Positions 29,752 through 39,580 of a DNA stretch of 64,000 bases are shown one piece after another. The stretch is from Hymenobacter duratus (GTDB lineage Bacteria; Bacteroidota; Bacteroidia; Cytophagales; Hymenobacteraceae), in contig NZ_JACWZZ010000001.1 in assembly GCF_014698995.1 (NCBI RefSeq), forward strand, positions 62,001-126,000, given 5' to 3'. The notes below the pieces were generated by a model that did not search any database, was not told the origin of the DNA, and saw only the letters and a program-made list of their open reading frames with translations. Position numbers and translations under genes: made by a program. How positions within the stretch are numbered: the first letter of the stretch is position 1; every line of letters starts with the position of its first letter.

Positions 29752-31155
29752 CTAGTCTACGAAGGCTCGGAATAGGAGGAACAACCCACCTGACAGGGCC
29801 ATGGTGACGGGCAGTGTCAGCACCCAGGCAAGCGCAATGTTGCGCACCATCTGCGGGTTCAGATTCTTGATGCCGCGGTTGGCTACCATGGAGCCGGCAA
29901 TGGCCGACGACAGCACGTGCGTGGTAGACGAGGGCAGGCCGTACCCGGTAGTAGCCCCAATCATGACGGCGGCTACGAGCTCCGAGGAAGCGCCCTGTGC
30001 ATAGGTCAGGTGCTCCTTGCCGATACGCTCACCTATCGTCTTCACGATGCGCTGCCAGCCTATCATGGTGCCCAGGCCCAGCGAAATAGCTACCATCAGC
30101 GACACCTGCCAGGGGGCATAGTCCGTGAAGGTGCGCATCTGGGCAATACTGTCCTCGTACGTCTTGCGGTCGGCGGCGCTGAGAGGAATTCTTTCGCTTG
30201 CTACCAGTTTTTTGGCGCGGTTATACAGCAGCAAAATAGCTTTACGGATTTCGAACCGAGCCTGCTCCGGCAGTTGTTTTACGTTGGTTTTGCCCGCAAA
30301 AATCTGGTCCAGCGTAGCCGTTTGGGCCTGCACTTCCGTGAGCAGCTTCCGGTCGGCGGCACTCAGTTCGGTGGTATTCAGCTTCTGCATCACCTGCTCT
30401 ACCCGGCCCAGCGAGTCGCGCATGTCCAGCGGGTTGAGGTTGTGGTTAAGCGCAAAATGCACCGGCACAATACCAATCAGGATGAGCATAATCAGGCCTA
30501 CGCCCTTCTGCCCGTCGTTGGAGCCGTGAAAGAAGCTCACCAGCGTACAGGTAGAAATCAGAATCAGGCGAATCCAGATGGGTGGCGGCTTGCGCTTGTG
30601 CGGCTCCTTGAAAATAGCTTTGGAACGCACGAAGCGCTTGAGCAGAAACATCAGCCCAATGGTGAGCGAGAAGCCCAACAATGGGCCTACAAGCAGGGCA
30701 ATACCGGTTTCACCGGCTTTGCTCCAGTTCACGGCTGCGTTCTGGCCACCGGGTAGCAGCGAAAACGCAATGCCCACACCCAGGATAGACCCAATCAGGG
30801 CATGCGAGGAAGACGAGGGCAGTCCGTAGTACCAGGTGCCCACATTCCAAATGATGGCCGCAATAATCAGGGCGCCTACCATGGCAATGCCATGATACAC
30901 GTTCTGATCGACGAGGCTTTCGACGGGCAGCAGATACACGATGCCCATGGCCACGGCAATGCCACCGGTAAGTACGCCAATGAAGTTCCAGAACGCCGAC
31001 CAGACCACGGCCACCCAGGGCCGCAGCGAGTTGGTGTAGATGACTGTCGCTACGGCGTTGGCCGTATCGTGGAAGCCATTGACAAATTCGAACGCGCAGG
31101 CCGCTACCAGACAGAGAATTAGCAGCAGCAGCACGTGAGGCTCTAAGCCAAACAT
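29752..31155 (-). CDS. pitA: Inorganic phosphate transporter, PiT family
   Basis: 467-aa polytopic protein of the PHO4/PiT family, which imports phosphate (as metal phosphate) with protons or sodium. The duplicated family signatures are visible: NGFHDTANAVAT in the N-terminal half, and FFHGSNDGQKGVGL plus TGYGLPSSTTHVLSSAI in the C-terminal half. They are separated by a cytoplasmic loop of about 115 residues (around 270-370) rich in charged residues. ATG 31155 (MFGLEPHVLL) is preferred to 31194, since the first helix begins right after it. No PhoU-like partner is adjacent. It is convergent with the preceding genes. Confidence 0.92.
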   Translation of the reverse strand: MFGLEPHVLLLLILCLVAACAFEFVNGFHDTANAVATVIYTNSLRPWVAVVWSAFWNFIGVLTGGIAVAMGIVYLLPVESLVDQNVYHGIAMVGALIIAAIIWNVGTWYYGLPSSSSHALIGSILGVGIAFSLLPGGQNAAVNWSKAGETGIALLVGPLLGFSLTIGLMFLLKRFVRSKAIFKEPHKRKPPPIWIRLILISTCTLVSFFHGSNDGQKGVGLIMLILIGIVPVHFALNHNLNPLDMRDSLGRVEQVMQKLNTTELSAADRKLLTEVQAQTATLDQIFAGKTNVKQLPEQARFEIRKAILLLYNRAKKLVASERIPLSAADRKTYEDSIAQMRTFTDYAPWQVSLMVAISLGLGTMIGWQRIVKTIGERIGKEHLTYAQGASSELVAAVMIGATTGYGLPSSTTHVLSSAIAGSMVANRGIKNLNPQMVRNIALAWVLTLPVTMALSGGLFLLFRAFVD

Positions 31156-31326
31156 AAAAAGGAAATTGGTGAGTATTCGGTTTTCATCATCCAAAGGTAG
31201 AGCTACCAGAGGCGGGGCAAGATTATGAAATTGTTACGGAGCGCCCACCGCCTCCGGTATTGAGGCGCTAAACGCAGGAATATTCAACAAGTTGAGTTAA
31301 GTGGCAGCACAAGCCCGCGCATGCGC

Positions 31327-31334
31327 TACTTTTG
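31327..31334 (+). promoter_or_regulatory. Putative -7 promoter box (TACTTTTG)
   Basis: Exact TAnnTTTG match in the divergent gap between the phosphate transporter and glycyl-tRNA synthetase genes. It would give a leader of about 105 nt for the latter. Confidence 0.45.
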
Positions 31335-31446
31335 CCTTTCATCGTAGTAACGGAGAGCCTGAGAGCAGCGCATAGAAGTCCGGCGCTTCGGTTGCGGCTT
31401 CCAGAGGCTGTGTTCCGGTTTTCCCATCTACATTCCTTATTCTTCC

Positions 31447-32970
31447 ATGAGCACCACTCCCCAGAAAGCGCCCGCTGCCACCACCGAAGGCACCCTGGCT
31501 ACTATCGTTTCGCACGCCAAGGAATACGGATTTGTATTTCCCTCCTCTGAAATATACGATGGGCTGGCCGCCGTCTATGACTACGGGCCCAACGGCGTGG
31601 AGCTGAAAAACAATCTCAAGCAGCTCTGGTGGAAGGCCATGACGCAGCTCAACCAGAACGTAGTGGGCATTGATGCGGCCATCTTCATGCACCCGCTCAC
31701 CTGGAAAGCATCCGGCCACGTCGACGGCTTCTCGGACCCCATGATTGACAACCTCGACAGCAAGAAGCGCTACCGCGCCGATGTGCTGCTGGAAGACAAG
31801 GCTGCCGAATACGAGAAGAACAACGAGCTGGCCCGCGCCGAAACCCTGCTGGCCGAAATGGGCCGCCTGCTCACCAGCGAAGACCTGGCTGGCGTGAAAC
31901 AGCTCATCATTGATGAGAAAATCATCTGTCCGGTTTCCAAAACCAGCAACTGGACCGATGTGCGCCAGTTCAACCTCATGTTCTCGACGCAGGTAGGAGC
32001 TGTGGCCGAAGACTCCAGCAAGATTTACCTGCGGCCCGAAACGGCCCAGGGCATCTTCGTGAACTTCCTGAACGTGCAGAAATCGGCGCGGATGAAGGTG
32101 CCGTTCGGCATTGCCCAGATCGGAAAGGCCTTCCGCAATGAGATTGTGGCCCGGCAGTTCATCTTCCGCATGCGGGAGTTTGAGCAGATGGAAATGCAGT
32201 TCTTCGTGCGCCCCGGCACCGAAGGCGAGTGGTACGATACCTGGAAAGCCACGCGCCGCCGCTGGCACGAGGCGCTGGGCCTGCCCGCCGACAAGCTCCG
32301 CTTTCACGACCACGACAAGCTGGCCCACTACGCCAAGGCCGCCGTGGATATCGAGTATGAATTCCCGTTTGGCTTCAAGGAAATTGAGGGCATCCACTCC
32401 CGCTCCGATTTCGACTTGATGCAGCATCAGGCCCTATCGAAAAAGAAGCAGCAGTACTTTGATGCCGATATTGACCCCGAAACCGGCAAGGCATACGGCA
32501 ACTACGTACCGTTCGTGGTAGAAACGTCCGTGGGCGCCGACCGCCTATTTCTGGCTACGCTATGCCAGGCCTACACTGAGGAAACTATTACGGAAGGCGA
32601 AGGCGAAAAGGAGCAGACCAAAACGCGCACCTTCCTGAAGCTGCACCCGGCCGTGGCCCCCATTAAAGCGGCCATTTTCCCCCTGGTGAAGAAGGACGGC
32701 ATGCCCGAAAAGGCCGAAGAAATCTTCAACAGCCTGCGCCACGACTTCCGCGTGATAATGGAGGAGCGCGACGCCATAGGCAAGCGCTACACCCGCCAGG
32801 ACCTCATCGGCACGCCGTTCTGCATCGTGGTAGACGGCCAGACCTTGGAAGACAATACTGTGACCGTGCGCCACCGCGACTCGCGCGAGCAGACCCGTAT
32901 GCCCATTTCGGAGCTGCGCGGCTACATTGGCGAGGCCGTGAGCTTCTCGCGGATTTTCGAAAACCTGTAG
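31447..32970 (+). CDS. glyS: Glycine--tRNA ligase, homodimeric class II type
   Basis: 507 aa, the alpha2-type GlyRS that charges tRNA-Gly. Motifs: the N-terminal GFVFPSSEIYDGLAAVYDYGPNG, motif 2 RNEIVARQFIFRMREFEQMEMQ, motif 3 near VETSVGADRL, and a C-terminal anticodon-binding domain ending in PISELRGYIGEAVSFSRIFENL. No zinc-insertion domain is obvious. The spacing and motifs are complete, so the protein should be functional. It is transcribed divergently from the phosphate transporter gene. Confidence 0.96.
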   Translation: MSTTPQKAPAATTEGTLATIVSHAKEYGFVFPSSEIYDGLAAVYDYGPNGVELKNNLKQLWWKAMTQLNQNVVGIDAAIFMHPLTWKASGHVDGFSDPMIDNLDSKKRYRADVLLEDKAAEYEKNNELARAETLLAEMGRLLTSEDLAGVKQLIIDEKIICPVSKTSNWTDVRQFNLMFSTQVGAVAEDSSKIYLRPETAQGIFVNFLNVQKSARMKVPFGIAQIGKAFRNEIVARQFIFRMREFEQMEMQFFVRPGTEGEWYDTWKATRRRWHEALGLPADKLRFHDHDKLAHYAKAAVDIEYEFPFGFKEIEGIHSRSDFDLMQHQALSKKKQQYFDADIDPETGKAYGNYVPFVVETSVGADRLFLATLCQAYTEETITEGEGEKEQTKTRTFLKLHPAVAPIKAAIFPLVKKDGMPEKAEEIFNSLRHDFRVIMEERDAIGKRYTRQDLIGTPFCIVVDGQTLEDNTVTVRHRDSREQTRMPISELRGYIGEAVSFSRIFENL

Positions 32971-33027
32971 AGTCCGCCGCGCTGCATAGAGCAGAAGTAG
33001 AATAATTTTTTTAGTATCGGATATAAT

Positions 33028-33076
33028 AATTCTCCGGTTTCGGTAAGATTCTTGCTTACTGAGGCCGGAGAATTTT
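33028..33076 (+). terminator. Rho-independent terminator
   Basis: The 10-bp stem aattctccgg / ccggagaatt, with a further ggtaag / cttact inner pairing and a T-rich 3' side, lies 58 bp after the GlyRS stop. Confidence 0.8.
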
Positions 33077-33162
33077 ATTGCGTTTTGGTGCGGTATCAGC
33101 GCCCTATCGGTTCGCATATTTTTTCGGTCTGACTTTTTCTTCTTCCACTTTATAGTTTCTCT

Positions 33163-36100
33163 ATGCCCTTCTCTACCCCTTCTGAGCGCCGGCCGCTCAG
33201 TTTGCCGCGTGTGCTGGCTGCCCTGAGCTTATTGGCCGCTGCGCCGGCTACAGCCCAATCGGTGGCTCCTAAAGTGGCTGCGCCTACCGAAACCCGCCAG
33301 CTGCAGTTTGTGGCCAACCGCAACCAGTGGGCCAAGCCCGTGCTATTCGCGACGGACGTGCCTGGTGGCCGCCTGTTCTTGGAGCGCGGCCGTCTGCTGC
33401 AGGCGCTCTACGACACAAAAGCCGTGGAAGAGCTTCACCACCACAAGCCCGATGGCAAGGACCACCGCATAAAGGCCCACGCGTATTCCGTGACGTTTGT
33501 GGGGGCCAACCAGCAAGCCACAGTGCAGGGAGAGGCCGAAACCGGCGAAATCAGCAACTACTTTCTGGGCAAGGACCAGAGCAAGTGGGCAACGAATGTG
33601 CCGTCGTTTGGGGAGGTGCGCTACCAAGGGCTCTATCCCGGTACCAACCTGCGGTTCTATACCAACGACAAGCACCTGGAGTACGATTTTGAGCTGGCCC
33701 CCGGAGCCGATGCCAAGCTGATAAAGCTGCGCTACGAAGGCCAGCAGAAGCTGAGCATCGTGAAAGGCGCGCTGCAGATTACCACTTCGGTGGGAAACGT
33801 GGTGGAGCAAAGCCCCATAGCCTACCAGCTGGTGAATGGGCAGAAAATAGGCGTGCCCTGTGAGTATGCCCTGAGCAAGGACAATACCTTGTCCTTCGCC
33901 TTCCCGAAAGGCTACAACCGTACCCAGCCGCTCATCATCGACCCGATTCTGGTGTACTCTTCCTACTCGGGCTCTTCGGCCAGCAACTACGGCTACACGG
34001 CCACCTACGATGCGCAGGGCAACCTGTATGCGGGAGGCGTGGTGTTTGGCACGGGCTACCCCACCACCACCGGCGCCTATGACGTCAGCTTTGGCGGCAG
34101 CCAGGACTACGGTATTATGAAGTTTAACCCCACCGCTACTACCCGGGCTGCGTCGCGCGTGTATGCCACCTACGTAGGCGGTGCCTCCGACGACCACCCG
34201 CACAGCATGGTGGTGGATCCGGCTGGCAACCTTGTTATTCTCGGCACCACGAGCTCCTCGGACTTTCCTACTACCACGGGGGCTTACGACAGGACTTTCA
34301 ACTCCGGGGCCGATATCGTGGTTTCGAAGCTGAACCCGACGGGTACGCAGCTGCTGGCTTCCACTTTCTTCGGCGGAAGCGGCGTCGATGGGCAGGTTAC
34401 CAGCTCGCTCGACAACAACTACAACGACACCTACCGCGGCGACGTGACTACCGATCCGCAGGGCAACATCTACCTGGCCACCCTGACGGCTTCTACCAAC
34501 TTCCCGGCTGTTAATGGCTTTCAGACGACGAAAAGCGGCGCTTCGGATGCCGTAGTTGCCAAATTCAACTCCGGCCTGACCGGCCTGACCTGGAGCACGT
34601 TTCTGGGTGGTTCCGGCGAAGACGCCGCCTACTCGGTGCAGGTAGACAGCACGGGCACCGTGTTTGTGAGCGGTGGCACCACCAGCACCAACTTCCCCGG
34701 CACCATTGGCGGCCTGCACCCGCAGTACCGGGGCGGCAGCGCCGACGGCTTTGTGGCCCGGCTTTCCTCCGCCGGCAACGACCTGTTCCAGGCCTCCTAC
34801 ATCGGCACAACGGCTTACGACCAGGCTTATTTCCTGCAGCTGGACCGGCAGGGGGATGTATACCTGTTTGGCCAGACGGACGGGACGTACCCAGTGACTA
34901 CCGGGGTCTATTCCAACCCGGGCAGCCCGCAGTTCATTCACAAGCTCAACCGGACTCTTACTTCTACGCTGTTTTCGACGGTAATAGGAAATGGCAGCAC
35001 GGGCAATTCCAATATTTCGCCCACGGCTTTCCTGGTTGATAACTGCGGTCAGATTCTGCTGTCCGGCTTCGGCGGCAACATTGCCAACATGCCCATCACG
35101 CCTAACGCTATTCAAACGAGCTCCACGGGCTCGTCGGGCGACTTTGGCTACTTCTATATCATGCAGCTCTCGGCCAATGCTGGCGGGCTTGTGTACGGCA
35201 CCTATTTCGGCAACGGCAGCTGCCACGTAGACGGCGGCACCTCGCGCTTTGATAAAAAGGGCATCATCTACCAGTCGATGTGCGTGGGAAGCGGCTCCAC
35301 TACTCTGCCAACAACGCCCAACGGCTGGTCGGCCACCAACAGCTCCAGCTGGAACAATGCCGCCTTCAAAATTGACGTGCTGCAGCTGGATGCCACGTTC
35401 ACGCCGTCTAATATTCCCGGTGGCTCACGACTCCGGACGGGTTGTGCGCCGCTCACGGTGTTCTTCACCCGGCCTTCCGTTAGTGGGACTTCCACCACCT
35501 GGAACTTTGGCAATGGCCAGACCTCCAGCAGCGCGACACCCATCGTAAACACCGTTTATACCACGCCCGGCCGCTACATCGTGCGCCTGACGGTTACGGA
35601 CCCATCCAACTGCGTGCAGAGCGCCACGGCCACTGATACCATTGTGGTCTATGGCCTGCCTCGCGCGGCGGCCGGCCCCGATAAAACCATCTGCGGCGGC
35701 GGTTCCGTAACGCTGTCGGTGCCCGATGCCGGTCCGGGCGTTACGTACTCCTGGTTCCCGCCACTGGGCCTGAATACCACTACCGGCCGGACGGTAGTGG
35801 CCTCGCCTGCGGCCACCACCTTCTACGTCGTAACGGCCAGCAACATCAACAACTGCACCGGCACCGATACGGTTATCGTGAACGTGTCTCCGCGCCCGCA
35901 GGTAACGGCTATTGCCAGCACGCCTAACGAAGTGGTAGGTGCGCCCGTCACGTTTACGGCTTCCGCTACGGGGGGCACTGTGAGCAGCTACACCTGGGAC
36001 TTCGGCGACGGTACCACCGGCACCGGCGCTTCGGCCACGCATTCCTACACCTCGGCCGAGCCAAACGGGACTACTTACCAAGTGCGCCTGACGGCCAAAT

Positions 36101-36396
36101 ACGGCCCCGATGGCGGCTGTGAGGAAGTCCGGACGCTGACCGTATTGGTGCGGGGCATCCAGAAGCCCAACGTCATTACGCCGAACGGCGACGGCAAAAA
36201 CGACACCTTCCGCCCATTCCTGACCTTCCAGCCGGTGAACATTCAGATTTTCAACCGCTGGGGCAAAAAGGTATTCGAGCAGAGCAACTACACCGATGGC
36301 TGGGGCAAAAGCAACGTGCCCGGTGGCGTGTACTACTACCTGCTGGAAAGCAGCACCGGCGAAACCTGGAAAGGCTGGGTGGAAGTAGTCCGCTAG
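33163..36396 (+). CDS. Exported SBBP/PKD protein with gliding-motility-type (T9SS type B) C-terminus
   Basis: 1077 aa. Signal peptide (about residues 1-31), then a DUF7948-like N-terminal domain (QLQFVANRNQW ... NYFLGKDQSKWATNVPSFGEVRYQGLYPGTNLRFY). SBBP repeats occupy about 260-700 (YDAQGNLYAGG, VDPAGNLVILGTTSSSDFP), then two PKD-like domains (TTWNFGNGQTSSS and YTWDFGDGTTGTG). The last 90 residues are the CHU_C domain (PNVITPNGDGKNDTFRP ... IFNRWGKKVFEQ), the sorting signal used by the type IX system in gliding Bacteroidetes. The protein is expected at the cell surface, and adhesion is plausible. It is flanked by terminators and stands alone. Confidence 0.92.
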   Translation: MPFSTPSERRPLSLPRVLAALSLLAAAPATAQSVAPKVAAPTETRQLQFVANRNQWAKPVLFATDVPGGRLFLERGRLLQALYDTKAVEELHHHKPDGKDHRIKAHAYSVTFVGANQQATVQGEAETGEISNYFLGKDQSKWATNVPSFGEVRYQGLYPGTNLRFYTNDKHLEYDFELAPGADAKLIKLRYEGQQKLSIVKGALQITTSVGNVVEQSPIAYQLVNGQKIGVPCEYALSKDNTLSFAFPKGYNRTQPLIIDPILVYSSYSGSSASNYGYTATYDAQGNLYAGGVVFGTGYPTTTGAYDVSFGGSQDYGIMKFNPTATTRAASRVYATYVGGASDDHPHSMVVDPAGNLVILGTTSSSDFPTTTGAYDRTFNSGADIVVSKLNPTGTQLLASTFFGGSGVDGQVTSSLDNNYNDTYRGDVTTDPQGNIYLATLTASTNFPAVNGFQTTKSGASDAVVAKFNSGLTGLTWSTFLGGSGEDAAYSVQVDSTGTVFVSGGTTSTNFPGTIGGLHPQYRGGSADGFVARLSSAGNDLFQASYIGTTAYDQAYFLQLDRQGDVYLFGQTDGTYPVTTGVYSNPGSPQFIHKLNRTLTSTLFSTVIGNGSTGNSNISPTAFLVDNCGQILLSGFGGNIANMPITPNAIQTSSTGSSGDFGYFYIMQLSANAGGLVYGTYFGNGSCHVDGGTSRFDKKGIIYQSMCVGSGSTTLPTTPNGWSATNSSSWNNAAFKIDVLQLDATFTPSNIPGGSRLRTGCAPLTVFFTRPSVSGTSTTWNFGNGQTSSSATPIVNTVYTTPGRYIVRLTVTDPSNCVQSATATDTIVVYGLPRAAAGPDKTICGGGSVTLSVPDAGPGVTYSWFPPLGLNTTTGRTVVASPAATTFYVVTASNINNCTGTDTVIVNVSPRPQVTAIASTPNEVVGAPVTFTASATGGTVSSYTWDFGDGTTGTGASATHSYTSAEPNGTTYQVRLTAKYGPDGGCEEVRTLTVLVRGIQKPNVITPNGDGKNDTFRPFLTFQPVNIQIFNRWGKKVFEQSNYTDGWGKSNVPGGVYYYLLESSTGETWKGWVEVVR

Positions 36397-36419
36397 CTCT
36401 CCTGATTCTTCCATCCAAC

Positions 36420-36454
36420 AAAAAGCCCCTGAACGCATTGTTCAGGGGCTTTTT
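36420..36454. terminator. Bidirectional terminator
   Basis: The 14-bp stem aaaagcccctgaac / gttcaggggctttt with a 5-nt loop. It separates the SBBP/PKD gene from the convergent frameshifted gene. Confidence 0.9.
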
Positions 36455-36471
36455 GTTGTCATATGCGGCAG

Positions 36472-36878
36472 CTAGCTGTTGCCGAGCCAGTCGGCCGCTT
36501 CACGGCGCGAGGTGAAATAGTTGAACTCCACATGGGCCGGTGGGAGCGTAGTGGCACTGGCGGCCAGTGAATTGCCAATCTGGTACTGATACTGCCCCTC
36601 CGACACGACAGCCGCAATAAACAGAGGCCGCGTCTCGTAAGCTGGCAGCACGCTGGCCAACGGTGGCAGCAACTGCTCAAACTCATCATCGGTAGGGGGG
36701 CGTTCCGCTTCAGATCCAGCAGTAGCTTGCCCACATTGTGTTCCACCATCTGTTCCAGCGCCTGTTGGTACGCCATGCCGAACGAAACGGAAAGCTGGGT
36801 AGCATTGTAGCTCAGCTGCAGAATTTCGGAGGTCGGATGGTACGTCAGCGACACTTCGGGCGTGTGGAATAGATTCAT
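36472..36878 (-). pseudogene. STAS/SpoIIAA-like gene broken by a homopolymer frameshift
   Basis: Read from ATG 36878, the frame gives MNLFHTPEVSLTYHPTSEIL and a helix (SFGMAYQQALEQMVEHNVGK) down to LLLDLKRNAP. At the six-G run 36695..36700 it then slips into an unrelated Ser/Cys/Arg-rich sequence. Adding one base there restores PTDDEFEQLLPPLASVLPAYE and the C-terminal NYFTSRREAADWLGNS, a 135-aa product. The corrected protein is about the length of the intact gene at 8682..9092 (136 aa) and shares its helix and its final FTxxxxAxxWL block. It may be a real inactivating mutation, phase variation in the run, or a sequencing error. Confidence 0.75.
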
Positions 36879-37092
36879 AGATTAACCAGAAAAATTTCTA
36901 CTATATCTGGACTAAAACACAATTTTGTATTTTGCCAAGTGCTTGAATTTCGGCTGTTTACGCTGATTTTAGCATTGTGAGTTGTCTATATTCTGTTAAA
37001 TATTTCCGCTTTTCCAAAAAATAGCGGCTTAGCGCTCTGCCGGGCAGGTAGCAGGTTTGTGCCTCACAGCGCCTTACCTGCGGCGGGTTGCG

Positions 37093-37100
37093 TACCTTTG
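37093..37100 (+). promoter_or_regulatory. Putative -7 promoter box (TACCTTTG)
   Basis: Exact TAnnTTTG match 17 bp upstream of ATG 37118, implying a leader of only about 10 nt. It follows an A+T-rich 239-bp gap that holds no gene. Confidence 0.5.
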
Positions 37101-37117
37101 CTGCATTTTAGCAGCCT

Positions 37118-39556
37118 ATGTGGAGAAACCTCGCCCTGTTTGTCATCAAGAACCGCCGACTCCTGATTGGACTGCTGGCGGCCATCACCGTGTTCATGGC
37201 TTGGGAAGCCCGCAAAGTCGAAATGACCTACGACTTCGCCCAGGTGGTGTCGCCCGACGACCCCGACATGGTGTACTTCCAGAAGTTCAAGCAGACCTTC
37301 GGCGAGGATGGCAACGTGCTGGTGCTGGGCATGCAGGACAGCTCTGTCTACCGGCTTGGCAACTTCAACGAGCTGCGTGCTCTTACCGATACGCTCAGCA
37401 AAGTGCAGGGCGTGAGCGGCATTCTGGGCGTTACGCGGCTGCCCAAGCTGGAAAAGGACACAGCCACCCAGACGTTCCGGGCGGTGCCTATCTTCCGCAA
37501 CTTCCCGCAGACGCAGCCCGAACTCGACTCGCTGATGCGGGTAGTGAATGCGCAGGAATTCTACAAAGGCCAGCTGATTTCGCCTACTACCGGGGCCACG
37601 TTGCTGGCGCTTACCATGGACCCTAAGTTCCTGAATTCCAGCAAGCGCGAAGGCGTGATGCAGGAAATCCTGGGCCATGCCGAGCGGTTTCAGAAGAAGA
37701 CCGGCATCAAAATGCACTACGCCGGCCTGCCCTACGTGCGGGCCACCATGACCACCAAAGTAGCTTCGGAAATGAAGCTGTTCGTGGGCCTGACCATCGG
37801 GATGATGGCCCTCACGCTGCTCATGTTCTTCCGCACGTGGTCGGCGGTGGTGTTTCCGCTGCTGATTGTGCTGATTGTGGTGACGTGGTGCATCGGGAGC
37901 ATGGTGCTGCTGGGCTACAAAATCAACCTGCTTACGGGCCTGATACCGAGTATTATCATCGTTATCGGCATCCCGAACTGCACCTACCTGCTCAGCCGCT
38001 ACCACTACGACTACCGCAAATCCGGCAACCAGGTACTGGCTATGGCGCGGGTAGTGCGCAAAATCGGCCTCGTAACGCTCATGAACAACACGACCACGGC
38101 CATCGGCTTCGTGGTATTCTGCTTCACCAACATTGCCATTCTGTTCCAGTTTGGGGCGGTGGCTACGCTCAACATCTTCGTGGCCTTTGCGGTATCGTTC
38201 ATCCTGATGCCGATTGTGTTTACCATTCTGCCGCCGCCCACTCCCAAGCAGCTGGAGCACCTGGAAGCCAAGCCGCTCATGAAGCTGCTTGAGTTTTTCG
38301 ACTACGTGGTGCTGGAGCGCCGCCGGACCGTCTACCTCACGGCGCTGGCGCTGGCCGTGCTGGCTTCGGTTGGAGTAAGCAAAGTGCGCTCAGTGAGCTA
38401 CATGGTGGACGATTTGCCCAAAGATTCGTCGGTAAACTCGGACCTGAAATTCTTCGAGCAGCACTTCAACGGCGTGATGCCGCTGGAGCTGGTGGTGGAT
38501 ACGGGCAAGCCCAAAGGCCTGCTCAAACTCAAGAATCTGGAGCGGATAGACCGGCTGGAAAACTACCTGCGCACCCAGCCCGTGCTTACGTCACCGGTTA
38601 GCGTCGTGACGTTTCTAAAGGCTTCCACGCAGGCGTTCTACAACGGCGACCCGCAGTACTACCGCCTGCCCGACAACGACGAGAAGAACTACGTGTTCAG
38701 CTACCTGGCCCGCTCGCAGTCCACGGAAGGCAGCGAAGGGCAGCTGACGAGCAAGCTGCTGCGCTCCTTCACCGACAGCACCATGCAGAAGGCGCGCATC
38801 TCGCTCAAAATTGCTGATATCGGCTCGCACAACCTTGATACGCTGATCAACAACCGCATCCGGCCCGAGATTAACAAGATTTTCAACGGTACGGGCACCG
38901 ATGTGAAGCTGACGGGCACCACCATCATTTTCACTAAAGGCAACGAGTTTCTGATTGGCACGCTCAAATCGAGCTTACTGCACGCGTTTCTGTTGGTGGG
39001 GGCAGTCGTCCTGATTCTGTTCCGCAGCATCCGGGCGGTGTTCTTCACGCTGCTGCCCAACTTCTTCACGCTGCTGCTCACAGGCGGTATTATGGGCTAC
39101 TTTGATATTCCGCTCAAGCCCAGTACGGCCCTCATTTTCAGTATCGCGCTGGGCATTGATGGCGACAACTCTATCCATTTGCTGGCGAAGTTTCGGCAGG
39201 AAATGGCCGCCAACGGCCGCCGGGTGAAGGCCGCCATCAGTACTACGCTTTCGGAGGCCGGTACCAGCATGATTTACACCAGCATTGTGCTGTTTTTGGG
39301 GTTTCTGGTGTTTGCTTTCTCGGAGTTTGGTGGCACCAAGGCGCTGGGGCTGCTCATGTCGGCCAGCCTGCTCATTACCAACTTCTCCAACCTGATTCTG
39401 CTGCCCTGCCTGCTGGTTACCTTCGAGCACGGTAAGGACGAGGACGTCATCGACCAGTCGGGCATCAAGCATTATGACGACAACTACCACGAGGAAGACG
39501 ACGACCTGGAGCTGAACCTAAGCCGCATGCAGATGCAGCCAAAACTGAACGGTTAA
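37118..39556 (+). CDS. MMPL/RND family exporter
   Basis: 812 aa with the RND duplication: a first membrane helix at about 12-28, a large extracytoplasmic loop (about 35-215), five or six helices (about 220-360), a second N-terminal-type helix at about 405, another large loop, and a final helix cluster (about 615-790). The helix-4-like segments contain PSIIIVIGIPNCTYLL and IFSIALGIDGDNSIHLLAKF, typical of MMPL or hopanoid/lipid-type exporters. It lacks the adaptor and outer-membrane genes of tripartite drug pumps. The substrate is unknown; lipids are plausible. The 3' end precedes palindromic element copy 2. Confidence 0.88.
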   Translation: MWRNLALFVIKNRRLLIGLLAAITVFMAWEARKVEMTYDFAQVVSPDDPDMVYFQKFKQTFGEDGNVLVLGMQDSSVYRLGNFNELRALTDTLSKVQGVSGILGVTRLPKLEKDTATQTFRAVPIFRNFPQTQPELDSLMRVVNAQEFYKGQLISPTTGATLLALTMDPKFLNSSKREGVMQEILGHAERFQKKTGIKMHYAGLPYVRATMTTKVASEMKLFVGLTIGMMALTLLMFFRTWSAVVFPLLIVLIVVTWCIGSMVLLGYKINLLTGLIPSIIIVIGIPNCTYLLSRYHYDYRKSGNQVLAMARVVRKIGLVTLMNNTTTAIGFVVFCFTNIAILFQFGAVATLNIFVAFAVSFILMPIVFTILPPPTPKQLEHLEAKPLMKLLEFFDYVVLERRRTVYLTALALAVLASVGVSKVRSVSYMVDDLPKDSSVNSDLKFFEQHFNGVMPLELVVDTGKPKGLLKLKNLERIDRLENYLRTQPVLTSPVSVVTFLKASTQAFYNGDPQYYRLPDNDEKNYVFSYLARSQSTEGSEGQLTSKLLRSFTDSTMQKARISLKIADIGSHNLDTLINNRIRPEINKIFNGTGTDVKLTGTTIIFTKGNEFLIGTLKSSLLHAFLLVGAVVLILFRSIRAVFFTLLPNFFTLLLTGGIMGYFDIPLKPSTALIFSIALGIDGDNSIHLLAKFRQEMAANGRRVKAAISTTLSEAGTSMIYTSIVLFLGFLVFAFSEFGGTKALGLLMSASLLITNFSNLILLPCLLVTFEHGKDEDVIDQSGIKHYDDNYHEEDDDLELNLSRMQMQPKLNG

Positions 39557-39580
39557 CAAGCCTTTACCACTCAATTCCAC

